Assembly: GCA_013001595.1 (NCBI GenBank)
Contig: JABDMH010000082.1
Coordinates: 1 to 64,000, forward strand
Source: Saprospiraceae bacterium
Lineage (GTDB): Bacteria; Bacteroidota; Bacteroidia; Chitinophagales; Saprospiraceae
DNA: 64,000 bases
Reading direction: 5' to 3'
Position 1 is the first letter of the stretch. Each line of letters starts with the position of its first letter. A model generated the notes under the pieces. That model worked only from the letters and a program-made list of their open reading frames with translations, searched no databases and was not told the DNA's origin. Positions 19,271 to 29,277 of the stretch are shown one piece after another. The position numbers and the translations under genes were made by a program.

Positions 19271-20449
19271 TTACCAATCTCCTATGCTGTTGTCTTTATA
19301 AAAAGTGCGTTGTAAAATCTCTTGTTTGAAAGGGTGTTTTTTTATTTCCTCTTCATTGATTTCAATGCCCAGTCCGGGTTTTGTATTCGGAAAAACGATC
19401 TGACCTTTAGGCTCCATAGTGAAGCCTTCAGTCACTATATCTTTTCTCCAGGGTACATCTTCAGTCACCGTTTCGCAGATGATGTAACTGGGTTGTGAAA
19501 AACCAAACTCCAAAGATGCCGCTGTGCTGATTGGGCCTTGCGGGTTGTGAGGAGCCAGGGCAATACGGTGTGCCTCGGCCAGTGCAGCTATGCGTTTGGC
19601 TTCACTGAGACCACCGCAATGTGTTATGTCGAGTTGGCAAATTTCACATCCACGAGCCTCAAACAGATCTTTGAATTGAGCCAGGTGCGTCAAGCGTTCG
19701 CCGGTGGCCACAGGAGTGGTCAGGGCTTTATTGATCATGCTCAAACCTTTGATACTTTCCGGCCAACAAGGTTCTTCGTAGAAATAAAGGTTGAAAGGCT
19801 CCAGTGCCTTTCCGAATTTGAGGCCCATTGCCGGAGAAGGTCGTGCATGGCAATCGACCATGATGTCAATGTCTTCGCCCACTGCCTCGCGCATGGCGGA
19901 CACATTATTTATGGCATAATTGATGGGTTTAGACCCTTCGATGGGCATGGTAGATGGTACGGCCATGGTTTTGAAAGCCGTGTATCCTTTTTCCACAGCT
20001 TCCTGAGCCAATTCACCAAATCGTTTGTGATCGTCATCGGCTGTTTCGTAAAAATCTTCCATCCTACCACCGCCAAGATGGGCATAGGTTCGGATATGGT
20101 CGCGAACAGGGCCTCCCCAGAGTTTGTTGCATGGAACGCCAAGAGATTTGCCCATGATGTCCCATAAGGCAATATCGATGCCTGCGATGGCTGTCGAGCG
20201 AACGATACCATTGCCATGCCAGAAATGCTGACGGTACATCATCTGCCAGAGATACTCGACACGGGTGGGGTCTTCTCCGATGAGCAATTGGCTCAGGTCT
20301 TCTATGGCCCCAACAACTCCACGAGTGTGCCATTCGAGCGTAGCTTCTCCCCAGCCAAAAAGCCCGGGTTCATCGGTGATCACTTTCACAAAGATCCAAT
20401 TACGCATTTTCGCATGACAGACATGAGTTTCGATTTTTGTTATTTTCAT
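19271..20449 (-). CDS. Enolase-superfamily sugar-acid dehydratase (DgoD-like)
   Basis: The ATG at 20449 gives a normal N-terminus ([19 protein letters not shown]); the longer ORF reads into the upstream gene. The protein is a mandelate-racemase/muconate-lactonizing-group enzyme of 392 residues, with capping-domain motif [12 protein letters not shown], metal ligands in [10 protein letters not shown] (Asp), YFYEEPCWP (Glu) and PVATGERLT (Glu), and an acid/base His in [10 protein letters not shown]. The D-x-H pair and this His match D-galactonate dehydratase. The family dehydrates aldonic acids to 2-keto-3-deoxy acids, the substrates of HpcH/HpaI aldolases such as the broken one at the window start. 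Substrate could be galactonate, fuconate or rhamnonate. It is 7 bp downstream of the ceramidase-like gene. Confidence 0.87.
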   Translation of the reverse strand: MKITKIETHVCHAKMRNWIFVKVITDEPGLFGWGEATLEWHTRGVVGAIEDLSQLLIGEDPTRVEYLWQMMYRQHFWHGNGIVRSTAIAGIDIALWDIMGKSLGVPCNKLWGGPVRDHIRTYAHLGGGRMEDFYETADDDHKRFGELAQEAVEKGYTAFKTMAVPSTMPIEGSKPINYAINNVSAMREAVGEDIDIMVDCHARPSPAMGLKFGKALEPFNLYFYEEPCWPESIKGLSMINKALTTPVATGERLTHLAQFKDLFEARGCEICQLDITHCGGLSEAKRIAALAEAHRIALAPHNPQGPISTAASLEFGFSQPSYIICETVTEDVPWRKDIVTEGFTMEPKGQIVFPNTKPGLGIEINEEEIKKHPFKQEILQRTFYKDNSIGDW

Positions 20450-20456
20450 TTCAATA

Positions 20457-21830
20457 TCAATTGTGCAACATGGACTGAATTGTTTTTTTACAAGTGTCGA
20501 TAAGTATTTCCAGCCCACCTTGGTCAAATGGGGTTTGCCATACCGTATAAATATCTTCGGTATACAAGTGTGATTCTGGCAAGTAGCCATTTGCTCCATT
20601 GATCAAATTCATGACAATAATGGTGGAATTGGGAAAGGCTTTTCTTAATTCAATTTGTAATATGGAATAGGCTTCTGCCGGGCTTCCAATAAAGAAAGCT
20701 TCTCCTACACGCCATATCCAAACTGGCAGATGAAAATTATTTGTATCACCAAGTGACTGCTGCACCCTCAATTTTCTTAAAAGCCTTTCCTGGATGACTC
20801 GGTCTGTCGCTTGTTCTAATTCCCTTTTTATTTGAGCATGATCCTGCCAGTCAGGTTTTATTTTTATTGGAACTTGTTCCACTTTGGATTTTAAAACTTC
20901 AGAATAGGCTTTGTTTTTCTTCAGTGTCCAGACTGCCAAGGGAGCTCCGGACTCCTGCATTCTGTCAAACACTAACTCATCACTTTGAGATAACCCATGC
21001 ATGGTGCCTAGCACTGAAAAACCTAATTTTCTACCGTGTAAATCGGCAATATCTGTATCACTGGTATACTGATGTGCTGGTGCCAGTTCACCACAAGCAC
21101 CTAATAAAAACAGACACAGGGCATTTGGATATTGCTCCTCTACTGTTTCCCGCATGGCTCCAACATAATCCGGGGATATCAGCTCATTTTCCCAGGCTAA
21201 CGTAGTTGGGTGGCAGGCATAGTTGACCAGTATCCCGAGTACATCTCCTTCACTGCTTGTTACCTTGCCCACTACAAGTGTTTCATCTGCTGTGACTTTT
21301 GGGTTGTAACCAGTAATAAATCTCTGGCTACTTGCATCTTTCAGATCACGATTTGTAGCCAAATCACAACTTCCCTTAAACCAACTTATGTAGGCGTTTT
21401 CTATATTTTGTCTGGCTTCCAAAACCGCCTCTATTATTTGCTCCTTTATTTTATTTAAATAGGGCACTACCCATTTCCCTCCAGGTTTATCGGCATTGTC
21501 TCGTGAGAGAAACATAACTGAATGGGTGTGAGAAACGCCAATCATCACTTGCGCCGAATTGGTCCCTAATGCGTCTATAACTGCCTTACGCATTTCCCAC
21601 TCATCTTCCCTATTGGCGTACAAGGTCCCGTCGAAATTGACAAGAACATAAAGATCCTCCTGGCCATCTCCGGATGCCATCACCATGGCAGTGGCATACA
21701 AGGGTTTATGAATGCCCTTTGCGCAGTCGGATATAGCAGCTCCCCAGCATCTTGAATAGATACCAATAGACGGGGTTATATCTTGCCTCCCAAAACCAAT
21801 CTTACTTTTGAATATCGACTCTTTACCCAA
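20457..21830 (-). CDS. Neutral/alkaline ceramidase-like protein (cytosolic form)
   Basis: The 457-residue product resembles the N-terminal domain of neutral/alkaline non-lysosomal ceramidases: GFGRQDITP at the start, [13 protein letters not shown] with two candidate zinc His, and [13 protein letters not shown]. It lacks a signal peptide and ends with [12 protein letters not shown]. Proteins like this occur widely in sugar-catabolic clusters of Bacteroidota and Planctomycetes, where a ceramidase role is unlikely; the true substrate is unknown. No ATG is available near the beginning, so TTG at 21830 is the likely start, 12 bp after the SDR stop. It sits between the SDR and the dehydratase in one operon. 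Confidence 0.78.
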   Translation of the reverse strand: MGKESIFKSKIGFGRQDITPSIGIYSRCWGAAISDCAKGIHKPLYATAMVMASGDGQEDLYVLVNFDGTLYANREDEWEMRKAVIDALGTNSAQVMIGVSHTHSVMFLSRDNADKPGGKWVVPYLNKIKEQIIEAVLEARQNIENAYISWFKGSCDLATNRDLKDASSQRFITGYNPKVTADETLVVGKVTSSEGDVLGILVNYACHPTTLAWENELISPDYVGAMRETVEEQYPNALCLFLLGACGELAPAHQYTSDTDIADLHGRKLGFSVLGTMHGLSQSDELVFDRMQESGAPLAVWTLKKNKAYSEVLKSKVEQVPIKIKPDWQDHAQIKRELEQATDRVIQERLLRKLRVQQSLGDTNNFHLPVWIWRVGEAFFIGSPAEAYSILQIELRKAFPNSTIIVMNLINGANGYLPESHLYTEDIYTVWQTPFDQGGLEILIDTCKKTIQSMLHN

Positions 21831-21844
21831 TTGTTTATTTTATT

Positions 21845-22615
21845 TTAACTATTTGAATTACCTAAACTCAAACCGCCGTCCATCAATAGCGTAGACCCTG
21901 TCATATGTCTATTATTGGGATCGCACAGTACTAAGACTTGTTTGGCTACTTCGCCTGGTTCGATAAATTCGTTTACCGGTATTCGTGCTTGAATGGACTC
22001 TTGTAGTTGCGGCTGATCCTTCATAATTTCCCCACTCAGGCCTGCATTAATAATACCAAGCGCTATCTCGTTGACCATAATATTATTCTCTGCATATTCG
22101 GCGGCCATGCATTTACACAACATTCTCAAACCAGCCTTTCCCACGCAATAAGCTGGAATATCTTTATGCACCCTATTCGCTGCCCAACTTCCTATGTAAA
22201 TTATTCTCCCCTTTTTCTTCCTTTCCACCAGCTTGTTTGCAGCTGCCCGGGACATATAAAAACAGCCACTCAAATTGACTGATAATTGTTGGTTCCAATC
22301 ATCAACGCTTATTTGCCTGATATTGCTAATTCTGACAATGGCAGCATTGGGTATAATAAGCGTCGGAACACCTAAATCATTTGATATTGTACTTATCCAG
22401 TCTTCAACTGATTTTGGATCAGACACGTCCACTTTAGTATACACAACTCCACGGCCCAAATCCTGGAGTGAAGCAACAAAAGGTGCTGCTTCATGTTCCT
22501 CTTCGATATCACCTATCGCGATGTCAGCGCCACAGCTGGCCAGCTCACGGGCAATCGCCCGTCCAATATCACCCAGGCCACCACTGATCAGTGCAATTTG
22601 ATTCTTTAATTCCAT
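21845..22615 (-). CDS. Short-chain dehydrogenase/reductase
   Basis: This 256-residue SDR has the cofactor motif ISGGLGDIGRAIA, a DIAIGDIEEE strand whose acidic end suggests NAD(H), the PNAAIV strand, catalytic Ser in IYIGSWAAN and YxxxK in YCVGK, and the C-terminal MTGSTLLMDGG. In a cluster with a sugar-acid dehydratase it most likely oxidises a free sugar to a lactone or a keto-deoxy acid further along (inference). All catalytic residues are present, in contrast to the SDR stub at 1472. It leads the tightly packed SDR / ceramidase-like / dehydratase group and follows the SSS transporter by 170 bp. Confidence 0.9.
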   Translation of the reverse strand: MELKNQIALISGGLGDIGRAIARELASCGADIAIGDIEEEHEAAPFVASLQDLGRGVVYTKVDVSDPKSVEDWISTISNDLGVPTLIIPNAAIVRISNIRQISVDDWNQQLSVNLSGCFYMSRAAANKLVERKKKGRIIYIGSWAANRVHKDIPAYCVGKAGLRMLCKCMAAEYAENNIMVNEIALGIINAGLSGEIMKDQPQLQESIQARIPVNEFIEPGEVAKQVLVLCDPNNRHMTGSTLLMDGGLSLGNSNS

Positions 22616-22785
22616 GTGTATTTATTAGACTTCACTTTAAAATAATCAATATGGCTAAAAAGCACCTTCCTCTTTCAGTTTTTGTTCCTCACAAACCTGG
22701 CAACCAACGAGGATGCGATACCTTTGCAGCCTTGGGTGAAAGAAATAATCTATAGGGCACCTCCGAAAACTCTTTCAGAACAAGG

Positions 22786-24627
22786 CTATCGAAAAAACCA
22801 GAACAAATAAATAATTAATCCGACAAACAACAACCACCAGAACAATACATTACTGTACCACTTACCGCCCAAGCCGCTAAAAATGTTTAATTTCTTCCAA
22901 TTGATGGTAAGATCATCGGTTACTTGATCTGCTCTGGGAGGGGCGGTCAATAAACTAACTATTACACAGACCAACACACAAAACACCCAATTTATGGAAG
23001 CTTGATTTAGGAAGGGCTTGGCCCAAGGCAAATGCTCTGAATTGAGATAATATCCCAGATTGCGCATGCCCAAGTTATTGGTCCAGTCCATCAAATAATT
23101 GTTGGAATAAAAATTCAATATAAATCCAAAAGCAAAGCCCAAGGTCACTGCCGTTATAGCTCCATTCGAATTGATTCTTCGAAAAAGAATCCCCAATAAA
23201 AAGACCGCTGCAAATGGTGGCGCAAAAAAGGCATACAAGGATTGAATGTAAATAAAGATATTTTCAGATTTAAAATAGGATATGCTATATGCAATAAAAA
23301 TTGCAATAATCAACACCCATATGGAAGAACGAACCCCAATTTTAATTAAACGCCGTTCAGATACTTCCGGGTTGATCATGCGCTTATAAATATCCATTGT
23401 ATAGATTGTTGATGTAGAATTCAGAACTGAGTTGACCGTAGATTGAATGGCTCCAAATAAAGCTGCCAGAAAGAGCCCAACCAATCCTGCCGGAACAAAG
23501 GACTGCAATAATATCACATAGACTTTGTCCGAAATCTCCTTTACTGAATCCCAATCGCCAAGTAGCAACTCTGGCTTTGCCGCAAACAATATCAGTCCCG
23601 GAACGACCAATAGAACTGGTATAAATATTTTAATAAACCCTGCCAGAACCATTCCCATACGGGCATGCCACATATCTTTTGCACCTAAGACACGTTGGAT
23701 CATAAATTGGTTAATGACATTATACCAAATGCTGATAGAAAATGTTATTAATATGAGTGATGTCCAGGGTGTGAAAGTATGTGAACTAGGTTGAATTACT
23801 GATAATCTTTCTGTAGCTCCGGAACCTCTATATCCGTTTATTTGGTCAGCATGTTTCGCCGCTGCTTCCAGCCATTTACCAGCTGTAGCTTGGTTTTTTT
23901 CCATCATGATACCCCAACCCTCAATTACAGATCCCGTAGCTCCGGAAAGCCATTTCAAGCCTAGCCAGGTAACCGCAATACCTCCCATCAACATGACAAT
24001 CAGGGTTATAAAATCGGTCCAGGCTACAGATCGTAGTCCTCCGTAAATGGCCCAAACACCAGATACTGTACCTAATATCACAATGGCCAATAGCAAGTTC
24101 CATTCCATCACAAAAAAAGCCCCATTTGAATCCTTAAAAGGCAGTTTTGTGTTCAGAATTCCGAAATCAACAATTTCAGTGACCACGATTCCGCCGATGT
24201 AAAGCACCGCTGAAAGAAACGCGACCACGCTTGCCACGATCGAAACAACTGCAAAAAATTGTCGCATGGAATTATTAAATCGCTTTTCGAGAAATTCTGG
24301 AATCGTAAACACCCTTGAAGCCAATAAAAAAGGAATAAAAAGCCAGATCAATAAAGAGAAAGATCCTACGTTTCCCCAGTCGAACACCGCTGCACATACT
24401 CCATAAATAAAGGCTGAACCCATTACCCCAATAAACTGTTCGGAACTCATATTTGAGGCGACCTGCGAGGTGCCTACTACATACCATGGAAGTGATCGGC
24501 CTGCAAGGAAATAGTCCTCTGATACATTTTTTTCCTTTTTTCCAACAAGATATCCAACCGCACCTAGTACAATGAAGTAAGCGATAATAACTGCATAGTC
24601 CAATATTGCCAGCGAAAGTCCATTCAT
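22786..24627 (-). CDS. Sodium:solute symporter (SSS/SLC5 family)
   Basis: The 613-residue membrane protein has about 14 helices. It begins with AILDYAVIIAYFIVLGAVGY and DYFLAGRSLPWYVVGTSQVASNMSSEQFIG, the hallmark N-terminus of SSS carriers, and has the typical GLFLAALFGAIQSTVNSVLNS sodium-site helix. It most resembles sugar (SGLT-like) members, which import hexoses, deoxysugars or sugar acids with sodium. It is first in the minus-strand catabolic operon and next to the broken GntR gene. A second SSS carrier at 49848 is clearly a different subtype. No lesion is seen. Confidence 0.93.
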   Translation of the reverse strand: MNGLSLAILDYAVIIAYFIVLGAVGYLVGKKEKNVSEDYFLAGRSLPWYVVGTSQVASNMSSEQFIGVMGSAFIYGVCAAVFDWGNVGSFSLLIWLFIPFLLASRVFTIPEFLEKRFNNSMRQFFAVVSIVASVVAFLSAVLYIGGIVVTEIVDFGILNTKLPFKDSNGAFFVMEWNLLLAIVILGTVSGVWAIYGGLRSVAWTDFITLIVMLMGGIAVTWLGLKWLSGATGSVIEGWGIMMEKNQATAGKWLEAAAKHADQINGYRGSGATERLSVIQPSSHTFTPWTSLILITFSISIWYNVINQFMIQRVLGAKDMWHARMGMVLAGFIKIFIPVLLVVPGLILFAAKPELLLGDWDSVKEISDKVYVILLQSFVPAGLVGLFLAALFGAIQSTVNSVLNSTSTIYTMDIYKRMINPEVSERRLIKIGVRSSIWVLIIAIFIAYSISYFKSENIFIYIQSLYAFFAPPFAAVFLLGILFRRINSNGAITAVTLGFAFGFILNFYSNNYLMDWTNNLGMRNLGYYLNSEHLPWAKPFLNQASINWVFCVLVCVIVSLLTAPPRADQVTDDLTINWKKLNIFSGLGGKWYSNVLFWWLLFVGLIIYLFWFFR

Positions 24628-24711
24628 AAGAATTAAAAAACCTAGTTCAGTATTTTAAATAAAGCGTGACAAAATGGCTTCGCATCGGCAATGAGAGATG
24701 GCAAAGTAGTT

Positions 24712-24975
24712 CTACCCTAAATCCAGAACGGCCAATTCACCACGTTTAAAATGGCTCATCAGTACCTCTTTAGCCCGCTTTAAGTTCTTGTTTTTAATTG
24801 CCTCAATTAGCTGGCGGTGTTCCCTATCAGTCTGCATATAGTCTCCTATTTCGCCAGTGGTTACCAGACCCTCCCCCAATAATCTGTTTAATGCTTCTCG
24901 AATAGCCAATAGTCCCAAATTCAACTTTTCGGCCCATCCATCCTCTTTGAGACGTGTATTTGGCTGTATTCGCAT
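24712..24975 (-). pseudogene. GntR/FCD-family regulator, truncated and internally deleted
   Basis: The 87-codon ORF is a collapsed FadR-type GntR regulator. Its first half is the winged-helix end (NTRLKED..AEKL, IREALNRLLGEGLVTT); the usual SRTPVREAL recognition helix reads NLGLLAIREAL, so its DNA-contact residues are lost. After a GEIGDY junction it jumps to the last FCD helices (DREHRQLIEAIKNKNLKRAKEVL), leaving out about 130 residues, including the ligand and metal site. Upstream in frame, QIIT precedes the ATG and a TAA blocks further extension, so the N-terminus is also cut. It presumably once repressed the flanking operon or the divergent aminotransferase gene. Confidence 0.85.
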
Positions 24976-25058
24976 GGTTATTATTTGACGCCCTTATTCC
25001 AAACAGGCAGTATTTGACTGAGAACCGTTTTTCATAAATAAATGCTACATTTCGTCTA

Positions 25059-25068
25059 ATGTATACAT
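25059..25068. promoter_or_regulatory. Palindrome ATGTATACAT, candidate GntR-family operator
   Basis: A perfect 10-bp palindrome lies in the divergent region between the GntR remnant and the aminotransferase gene. Its GTATAC core is like operators of FadR-subfamily GntR regulators. A second GTATAC site lies 23 bp away centre to centre, about two helical turns. Assignment to this regulator is inference. Confidence 0.55.
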
Positions 25069-25081
25069 AATATGGCTAGTA

Positions 25082-25091
25082 TTGTATACGA
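25082..25091. promoter_or_regulatory. Imperfect palindrome TTGTATACGA, candidate second operator
   Basis: The GTATAC core with one mismatched outer pair repeats the site at 25059. It ends 44 bp before the aminotransferase ATG, so it could overlap that promoter. The pairing of two like sites on one face of the helix favours a dimeric repressor. Confidence 0.5.
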
Positions 25092-25135
25092 AATAAAATT
25101 GATTCTGTGTACAAATATTCACTCAGTTTATTATT

Positions 25136-26464
25136 ATGCAAGGGGAAACCAACCAATCACTAAGTAGTCTTGAGATCATTGATAGATCATCTAAATACAT
25201 TGCTGGCGGGGTGGTTTCCCTTAATAGAAAAGTCTCACCCGGTATCGTATTCGACAGCGCCGAAGGCAGTAAGTTATACGATGTAGATGGCCGTGAATAC
25301 ATTGATTACCACGCTGCTTTTGCACCCTATTTATTGGGGCACAACTTCCCATATGTGAATGATGCTGCGATTAAATCGTTAAGTGATGGTTGGTCGCTGA
25401 TGGGCTCAGGCACCAATTATTGGGAGGCTACCTTATCACAAATGCTTTGTGAATCTGTACCTTCCTTAGAGCTGGTTCAAATTACAAATACAGGAAGTGA
25501 AGCTACAGCACATGCCATTCGTCTGAGTCGAGCATACACCGGCAGAGATCATATTATCTTACCCCTGGGAGGATACAATGGATGGCACAACGAAGTGGCG
25601 AGAAAAGTGATGACTACCATTGACGAAATTGGTCCCCGAGTATCTCCGGGTGAATACCCCTTTATGGCAATGTCTGGGGGCATACCAGAAGACACCAAAA
25701 AGGTGGTACATATTGTAAATTTCAATGACCTTGGATCAGTGGAATACGTGATGAAGAAATATCCGATAGCTTGTGTAATGACCGAACCGGTATTGCAGAA
25801 CGTAGGGATTGTCTCCCCGAATCCGGGCTATCTCAAAGGCCTTATCGAACTATGTGAACGCCATGGTTCATTATGCGTTTTTGACGAAGTAAAGACAGGC
25901 TTTCGAACCGGACTGGGCGGCTATCAGGAATACTGTGGCGTCAAGCCGCATTTGTCCGTTTTCGGTAAAGCAGTGGCTAATGGATTCCCACTCGGCGTAA
26001 TTGGGGGCAAACGAGGAATCATGGAATTGTTTAATGACCCTGATGATAAAAAAAGGGTTCTTATTGCGGGTACATACAATGCCCACCCCGTGAATACCGC
26101 TGCGGCCATTGCTACCATCGAATTTCTTAGAAGAGATGGGGTTTATGAATCTATTGACAAATCCAGCCATCTACTGTATGATGGGCTAAAGATGCTTTTT
26201 GATGAGAAGGGAATTGCATCAACTCTTGCGAATAACAAATCGGCTTTTTGTGCTTATTTCTGTAATGAGGCCCCACAAGATCTTCATGATGTCTTAAAGA
26301 ACCATAATTTTCAATTGGATCTTACCTATCGCCAAGAACTAATTAAACGGGGTGTTTACCATATTCCTATTCCATGTAAACAGGGTTCGGTGAGTTATTC
26401 TCATACTGAGGAAGACATTAATAAGACATTAGAAATCACTCGGGAGGTTCTAAAGGTAATATGA
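25136..26464 (+). CDS. Class III aminotransferase (glutamate-1-semialdehyde-aminomutase-like)
   Basis: The 442-residue PLP enzyme has the fold-type I class III pattern: YIDYHAAFAPYLLGHNFP, NTGSEATAHAIRLSRAYTGR, VMTEPV, CVFDEVKTGFRTGLGG with the PLP Asp, and VFGKAVANGFPLGVIGG with the Schiff-base Lys. It is close to glutamate-1-semialdehyde 2,1-aminomutase but is unlikely to be the haem-pathway HemL, given its setting in a sugar locus next to a GntR remnant; similar proteins act on amino sugars or omega-amino acids. It is cytosolic and transcribed away from the catabolic operon across the two GTATAC sites. It is intact. Confidence 0.88.
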   Translation: MQGETNQSLSSLEIIDRSSKYIAGGVVSLNRKVSPGIVFDSAEGSKLYDVDGREYIDYHAAFAPYLLGHNFPYVNDAAIKSLSDGWSLMGSGTNYWEATLSQMLCESVPSLELVQITNTGSEATAHAIRLSRAYTGRDHIILPLGGYNGWHNEVARKVMTTIDEIGPRVSPGEYPFMAMSGGIPEDTKKVVHIVNFNDLGSVEYVMKKYPIACVMTEPVLQNVGIVSPNPGYLKGLIELCERHGSLCVFDEVKTGFRTGLGGYQEYCGVKPHLSVFGKAVANGFPLGVIGGKRGIMELFNDPDDKKRVLIAGTYNAHPVNTAAAIATIEFLRRDGVYESIDKSSHLLYDGLKMLFDEKGIASTLANNKSAFCAYFCNEAPQDLHDVLKNHNFQLDLTYRQELIKRGVYHIPIPCKQGSVSYSHTEEDINKTLEITREVLKVI

Positions 26465-26765
26465 CTTCAAATTTGTCAATTTATTGGACCTAGCATATTC
26501 AGTGGTTCGTGTTCTTACTCCAAATACTCAAGTCCAAGAATTGATTCGAAAAATTCACTTTAACCCAAGTTACTACTGGACTCTGGAGTGTGGTATAAAT
26601 TCTGTTGGTTCGCAGTGAAATCTAAGGGATAGTTCCCCATTGGAGGAGCTGGTCTTCTTCAGGCCCAAATGGGTCCTGTCTTCCCAATCAGACAAAATAA
26701 ATCAATACCTGTCTTCTTTAAAATACAATATAGTATCTTTGGAGTCTTTACTAACGGACAAAAAG
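26465..26765. other. Spacer between aminotransferase and ATPase genes
   Basis: About 300 bp with no recognised element. The ATPase ORF can be extended to a TTG at 26640, so part of this stretch may be coding. No hairpin with a T tract or conserved promoter box was found. Confidence 0.4.
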
Positions 26766-28049
26766 ATGGACAAGAAAAATGTATTTCGTCAAATCATTGC
26801 CGAATTCATTGAAAATCCGCTGCCTAAAGCGTTACCTCGACATGTTGAAATCCCTTTGGATACTCCAAAAATCATATCTCTTCTGGGACCTCGAAGGTCT
26901 GGTAAAACCTATGCCCTGTTTTATGCAATGCAACAGCTTCACAAAAGTGTGGAGCGAAGTAGATTGATTTATCTCAACTTTGAAGATGACAGGCTTTTCC
27001 CCTTGCGATTAAGGGATATGGATAGCTTGCTGCAAGCCTATTTTGAATTATATCCAGACAATAAGGATGGAAGAGTCTGGTTCTTTTTTGATGAAGTTCA
27101 GGAAGTCCAGCATTGGGAGAAATTCGTACGAAGGGTCTGGGATACAGAAAATTGCCGGATCTATTTGACTGGATCTTCCTCTAAACTACTAAGCAGAGAG
27201 CTTTCCACGACATTACGAGGTCGAACCTTACCCTATGAGATTTTTCCGCTCAATCTTAGTGAATTTTTGAATTTCAATAACATAGAAATCCATCCAGAAA
27301 CGTCGAAAGGTCAGGCAACTATCTTGCATTGGTTTGATCGCTGGCTTCGACAAGGTGGATTTCCTGAGTTGGTTTTTCTATCAAGAGATTTGCATCGGCG
27401 CACGATTGACGAATATCTGGATTTGATGCTTTACAAAGACCTGACTGAAAGGTTCTCTTTAAAAAATCCTTCGCTACTCAAGTATTTATTGAAATACGTG
27501 ATTAGCAATCTAGCCAATCCTTTGAGCATCAACAAGATCTTCAACGACATTAAATCTCAAGGCTTTAAACTGAGTAGGTCAACGGTTTACGACTATCTAT
27601 CCCATCTTGAAGAAGCGTTTTTAATATTTAGGGTTGACATTTGGCATCGGTCCATACGATCGCAATCACAGACCCCTAGTAAAACCTACATCATCGACCC
27701 TGCGTTCAAATTTGCCATGACAATTGGGGATGATACTGGTCGAGTCTTGGAAAATGCCGTTTTTCTTCATCTGAAGCAACAGGGATTGAAGTTGCATTAT
27801 TTTCTAAAAAAACAAGAAGTTGACTTCTTTTGGGAAAATGGAAAACCAATTAATGTATGTTTAGATTTTCATACCGATGACACCAAAGCACGCGAAATCA
27901 AAGGTATTTTGGAGGCCTTGAATTTTTTGGATGAAAAGGAAGGCTTAATTTTAACTCGTGACAGAACAGAAGACATTAAAACAAATGGAAAGAATATTTT
28001 AATCAGACCTGCATGGAAATTCTTTTTGGAAAAAACCAACTCCATTTAA
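26766..28049 (+). CDS. AAA ATPase with DUF4143 domain
   Basis: From the ATG at 26766 the product is about 427 residues. It has an AAA_14 domain with Walker A GPRRSGKT, Walker B RVWFFFDEVQEV and sensor LTGSSS, then a winged-helix-like segment (STVYDYLSHLEEAFLIF) and a DUF4143 nuclease-like C-terminus whose EVDFFWE resembles the PD-(D/E)xK core. The ORF can start earlier at TTG 26640, adding 42 residues of unclear value. These ATPases are common, often horizontally spread, and their function is unknown; some may act as toxin or defence components. It is a lone gene here and ends next to a dead GH43 gene on the other strand. Confidence 0.85.
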   Translation: MDKKNVFRQIIAEFIENPLPKALPRHVEIPLDTPKIISLLGPRRSGKTYALFYAMQQLHKSVERSRLIYLNFEDDRLFPLRLRDMDSLLQAYFELYPDNKDGRVWFFFDEVQEVQHWEKFVRRVWDTENCRIYLTGSSSKLLSRELSTTLRGRTLPYEIFPLNLSEFLNFNNIEIHPETSKGQATILHWFDRWLRQGGFPELVFLSRDLHRRTIDEYLDLMLYKDLTERFSLKNPSLLKYLLKYVISNLANPLSINKIFNDIKSQGFKLSRSTVYDYLSHLEEAFLIFRVDIWHRSIRSQSQTPSKTYIIDPAFKFAMTIGDDTGRVLENAVFLHLKQQGLKLHYFLKKQEVDFFWENGKPINVCLDFHTDDTKAREIKGILEALNFLDEKEGLILTRDRTEDIKTNGKNILIRPAWKFFLEKTNSI

Positions 28050-28193
28050 ATATTTATGAATTGCATTTGGTAGACTTTCAATTATAGATATTGATAAAGC
28101 AAAACTCTACGATATCTAAACCAATGGTCATGCTACACCGGATGCCACTAGTTAAGGGAACACGATCTCTCCTACCTCATCTACTATTATGCA

Positions 28194-29140
28194 TCACATC
28201 CTATTTAATTTCTCCAAAAGATCCGTAGTTACTTTAAAAACAGTTCCGTGCCTCGTTCCTTCCGGAAATTTAATTTGATCGGAAATATCTTCCCAATTTT
28301 TCAAATCCTTCGAGCGGACAGCTCCCATCTTGTGTTTGCGGTACTTGTCAAAATAAACCATCTAATAATCCCCAATTTTTATAGGCGTGGGACCCTCGGC
28401 CCAATAATCACCCTGATTGGTTCGGTCGATTTACTATACTTTTTTGGTCAATTCCATACTCCTTGCTACCCGAATATTTTCTCAGGCGGTTTACGCGTTT
28501 CACTTTTTAAGAACATTACATATACTCCATCTTCTTTGATTAAAGTACCGTCAATCACATTGAATCCTTGATCGTACAACAGCTTTGTTGGGCTGAATTT
28601 GATAAAATCTTTTGTGGTCACGAAATACATTCGATGGTTGTAATCGCTATCACCTTGATCATCTGTTTCTGGAAATCGCCCAGGAATGGTCGTTGACCAG
28701 AAGATCATACATTTATTTGATTTCTCATCGAAATAACCTCGGGTGCCCAGCAATTTCTTGCCTCTTTCTCATGCTCCATGACTGGTATGTATTTTCGCTC
28801 TGACCATTTTATTAAATCTTCAGAATATGCATACCTCGATTCCTTGTTCATTCCAACTCACGGTCCATAACATGTGAAATTTCCCAGCGGGACCTTGTAT
28901 GATACACAGGTCGCGCATGGGTTTATCATCACCGACCGTAGGGGTAAGAAATGATTTATGATCATTCAGCGCCTCTCACCTTAGTCCATCGCGGCTGTAG
29001 GCTAACCGTCTTCTCTATTTCCCACGAAGTAAGTAAACAGATAGGCATCTGATGACTGTGCTAAGAGAGGAGAACCTGAAATTAACAGGAAAGGGATAAA
29101 GTATGGTAGATTTCATAGCAACTTCTTTGACAGTAGTCCA
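28194..29140 (-). pseudogene. GH43-type glycosidase pseudogene (full length, many lesions)
   Basis: Minus-strand translation recovers most of an exported GH43-like enzyme across three frames: SSDAYLFTYFVGNREDGLRLAYSRDGL, PMRD.CIIQGPAGKFHMLWTVSWNEQG, YSEDLIKWSERK, KCMIFWSTTIPGRFPETDDQGDSDYNHRMYFVTT (quoted in parts), then VYFDKYRKHKMGAVRS and GTRHGTVFKVT at the end. There is a TAG at 28362-28364 at a position where relatives have Trp (GDY-W), and frame changes occur near 28450-28470, 28750-28830 and 28970. Only 95 codons remain open. It is last in the GH28/GH127 operon. The family call is good and loss of function is certain. Confidence 0.83.
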
Positions 29141-29277
29141 TAGGAAGATCTGAAAAAGCTTTATTCTTTTTTCATCAAATGTCGTAGCCTTGCCCATATT
29201 TCACCTCTTATTGCCAATGCCCTTATCTTTCTTACTTTTAAAGTATCAAAGTCACATGAATATCTGTTTATTTTGCA

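Noticed and set aside
19538-20167. Plus-strand ORF of 209 codons
   Set aside because: It is antisense to the dehydratase gene and has no own motif.
25136-26464. HemL (haem-pathway glutamate-1-semialdehyde aminomutase)
   Set aside because: The fold matches, but the setting next to a GntR remnant and sugar genes, and the altered N-terminus, make the housekeeping role unlikely.
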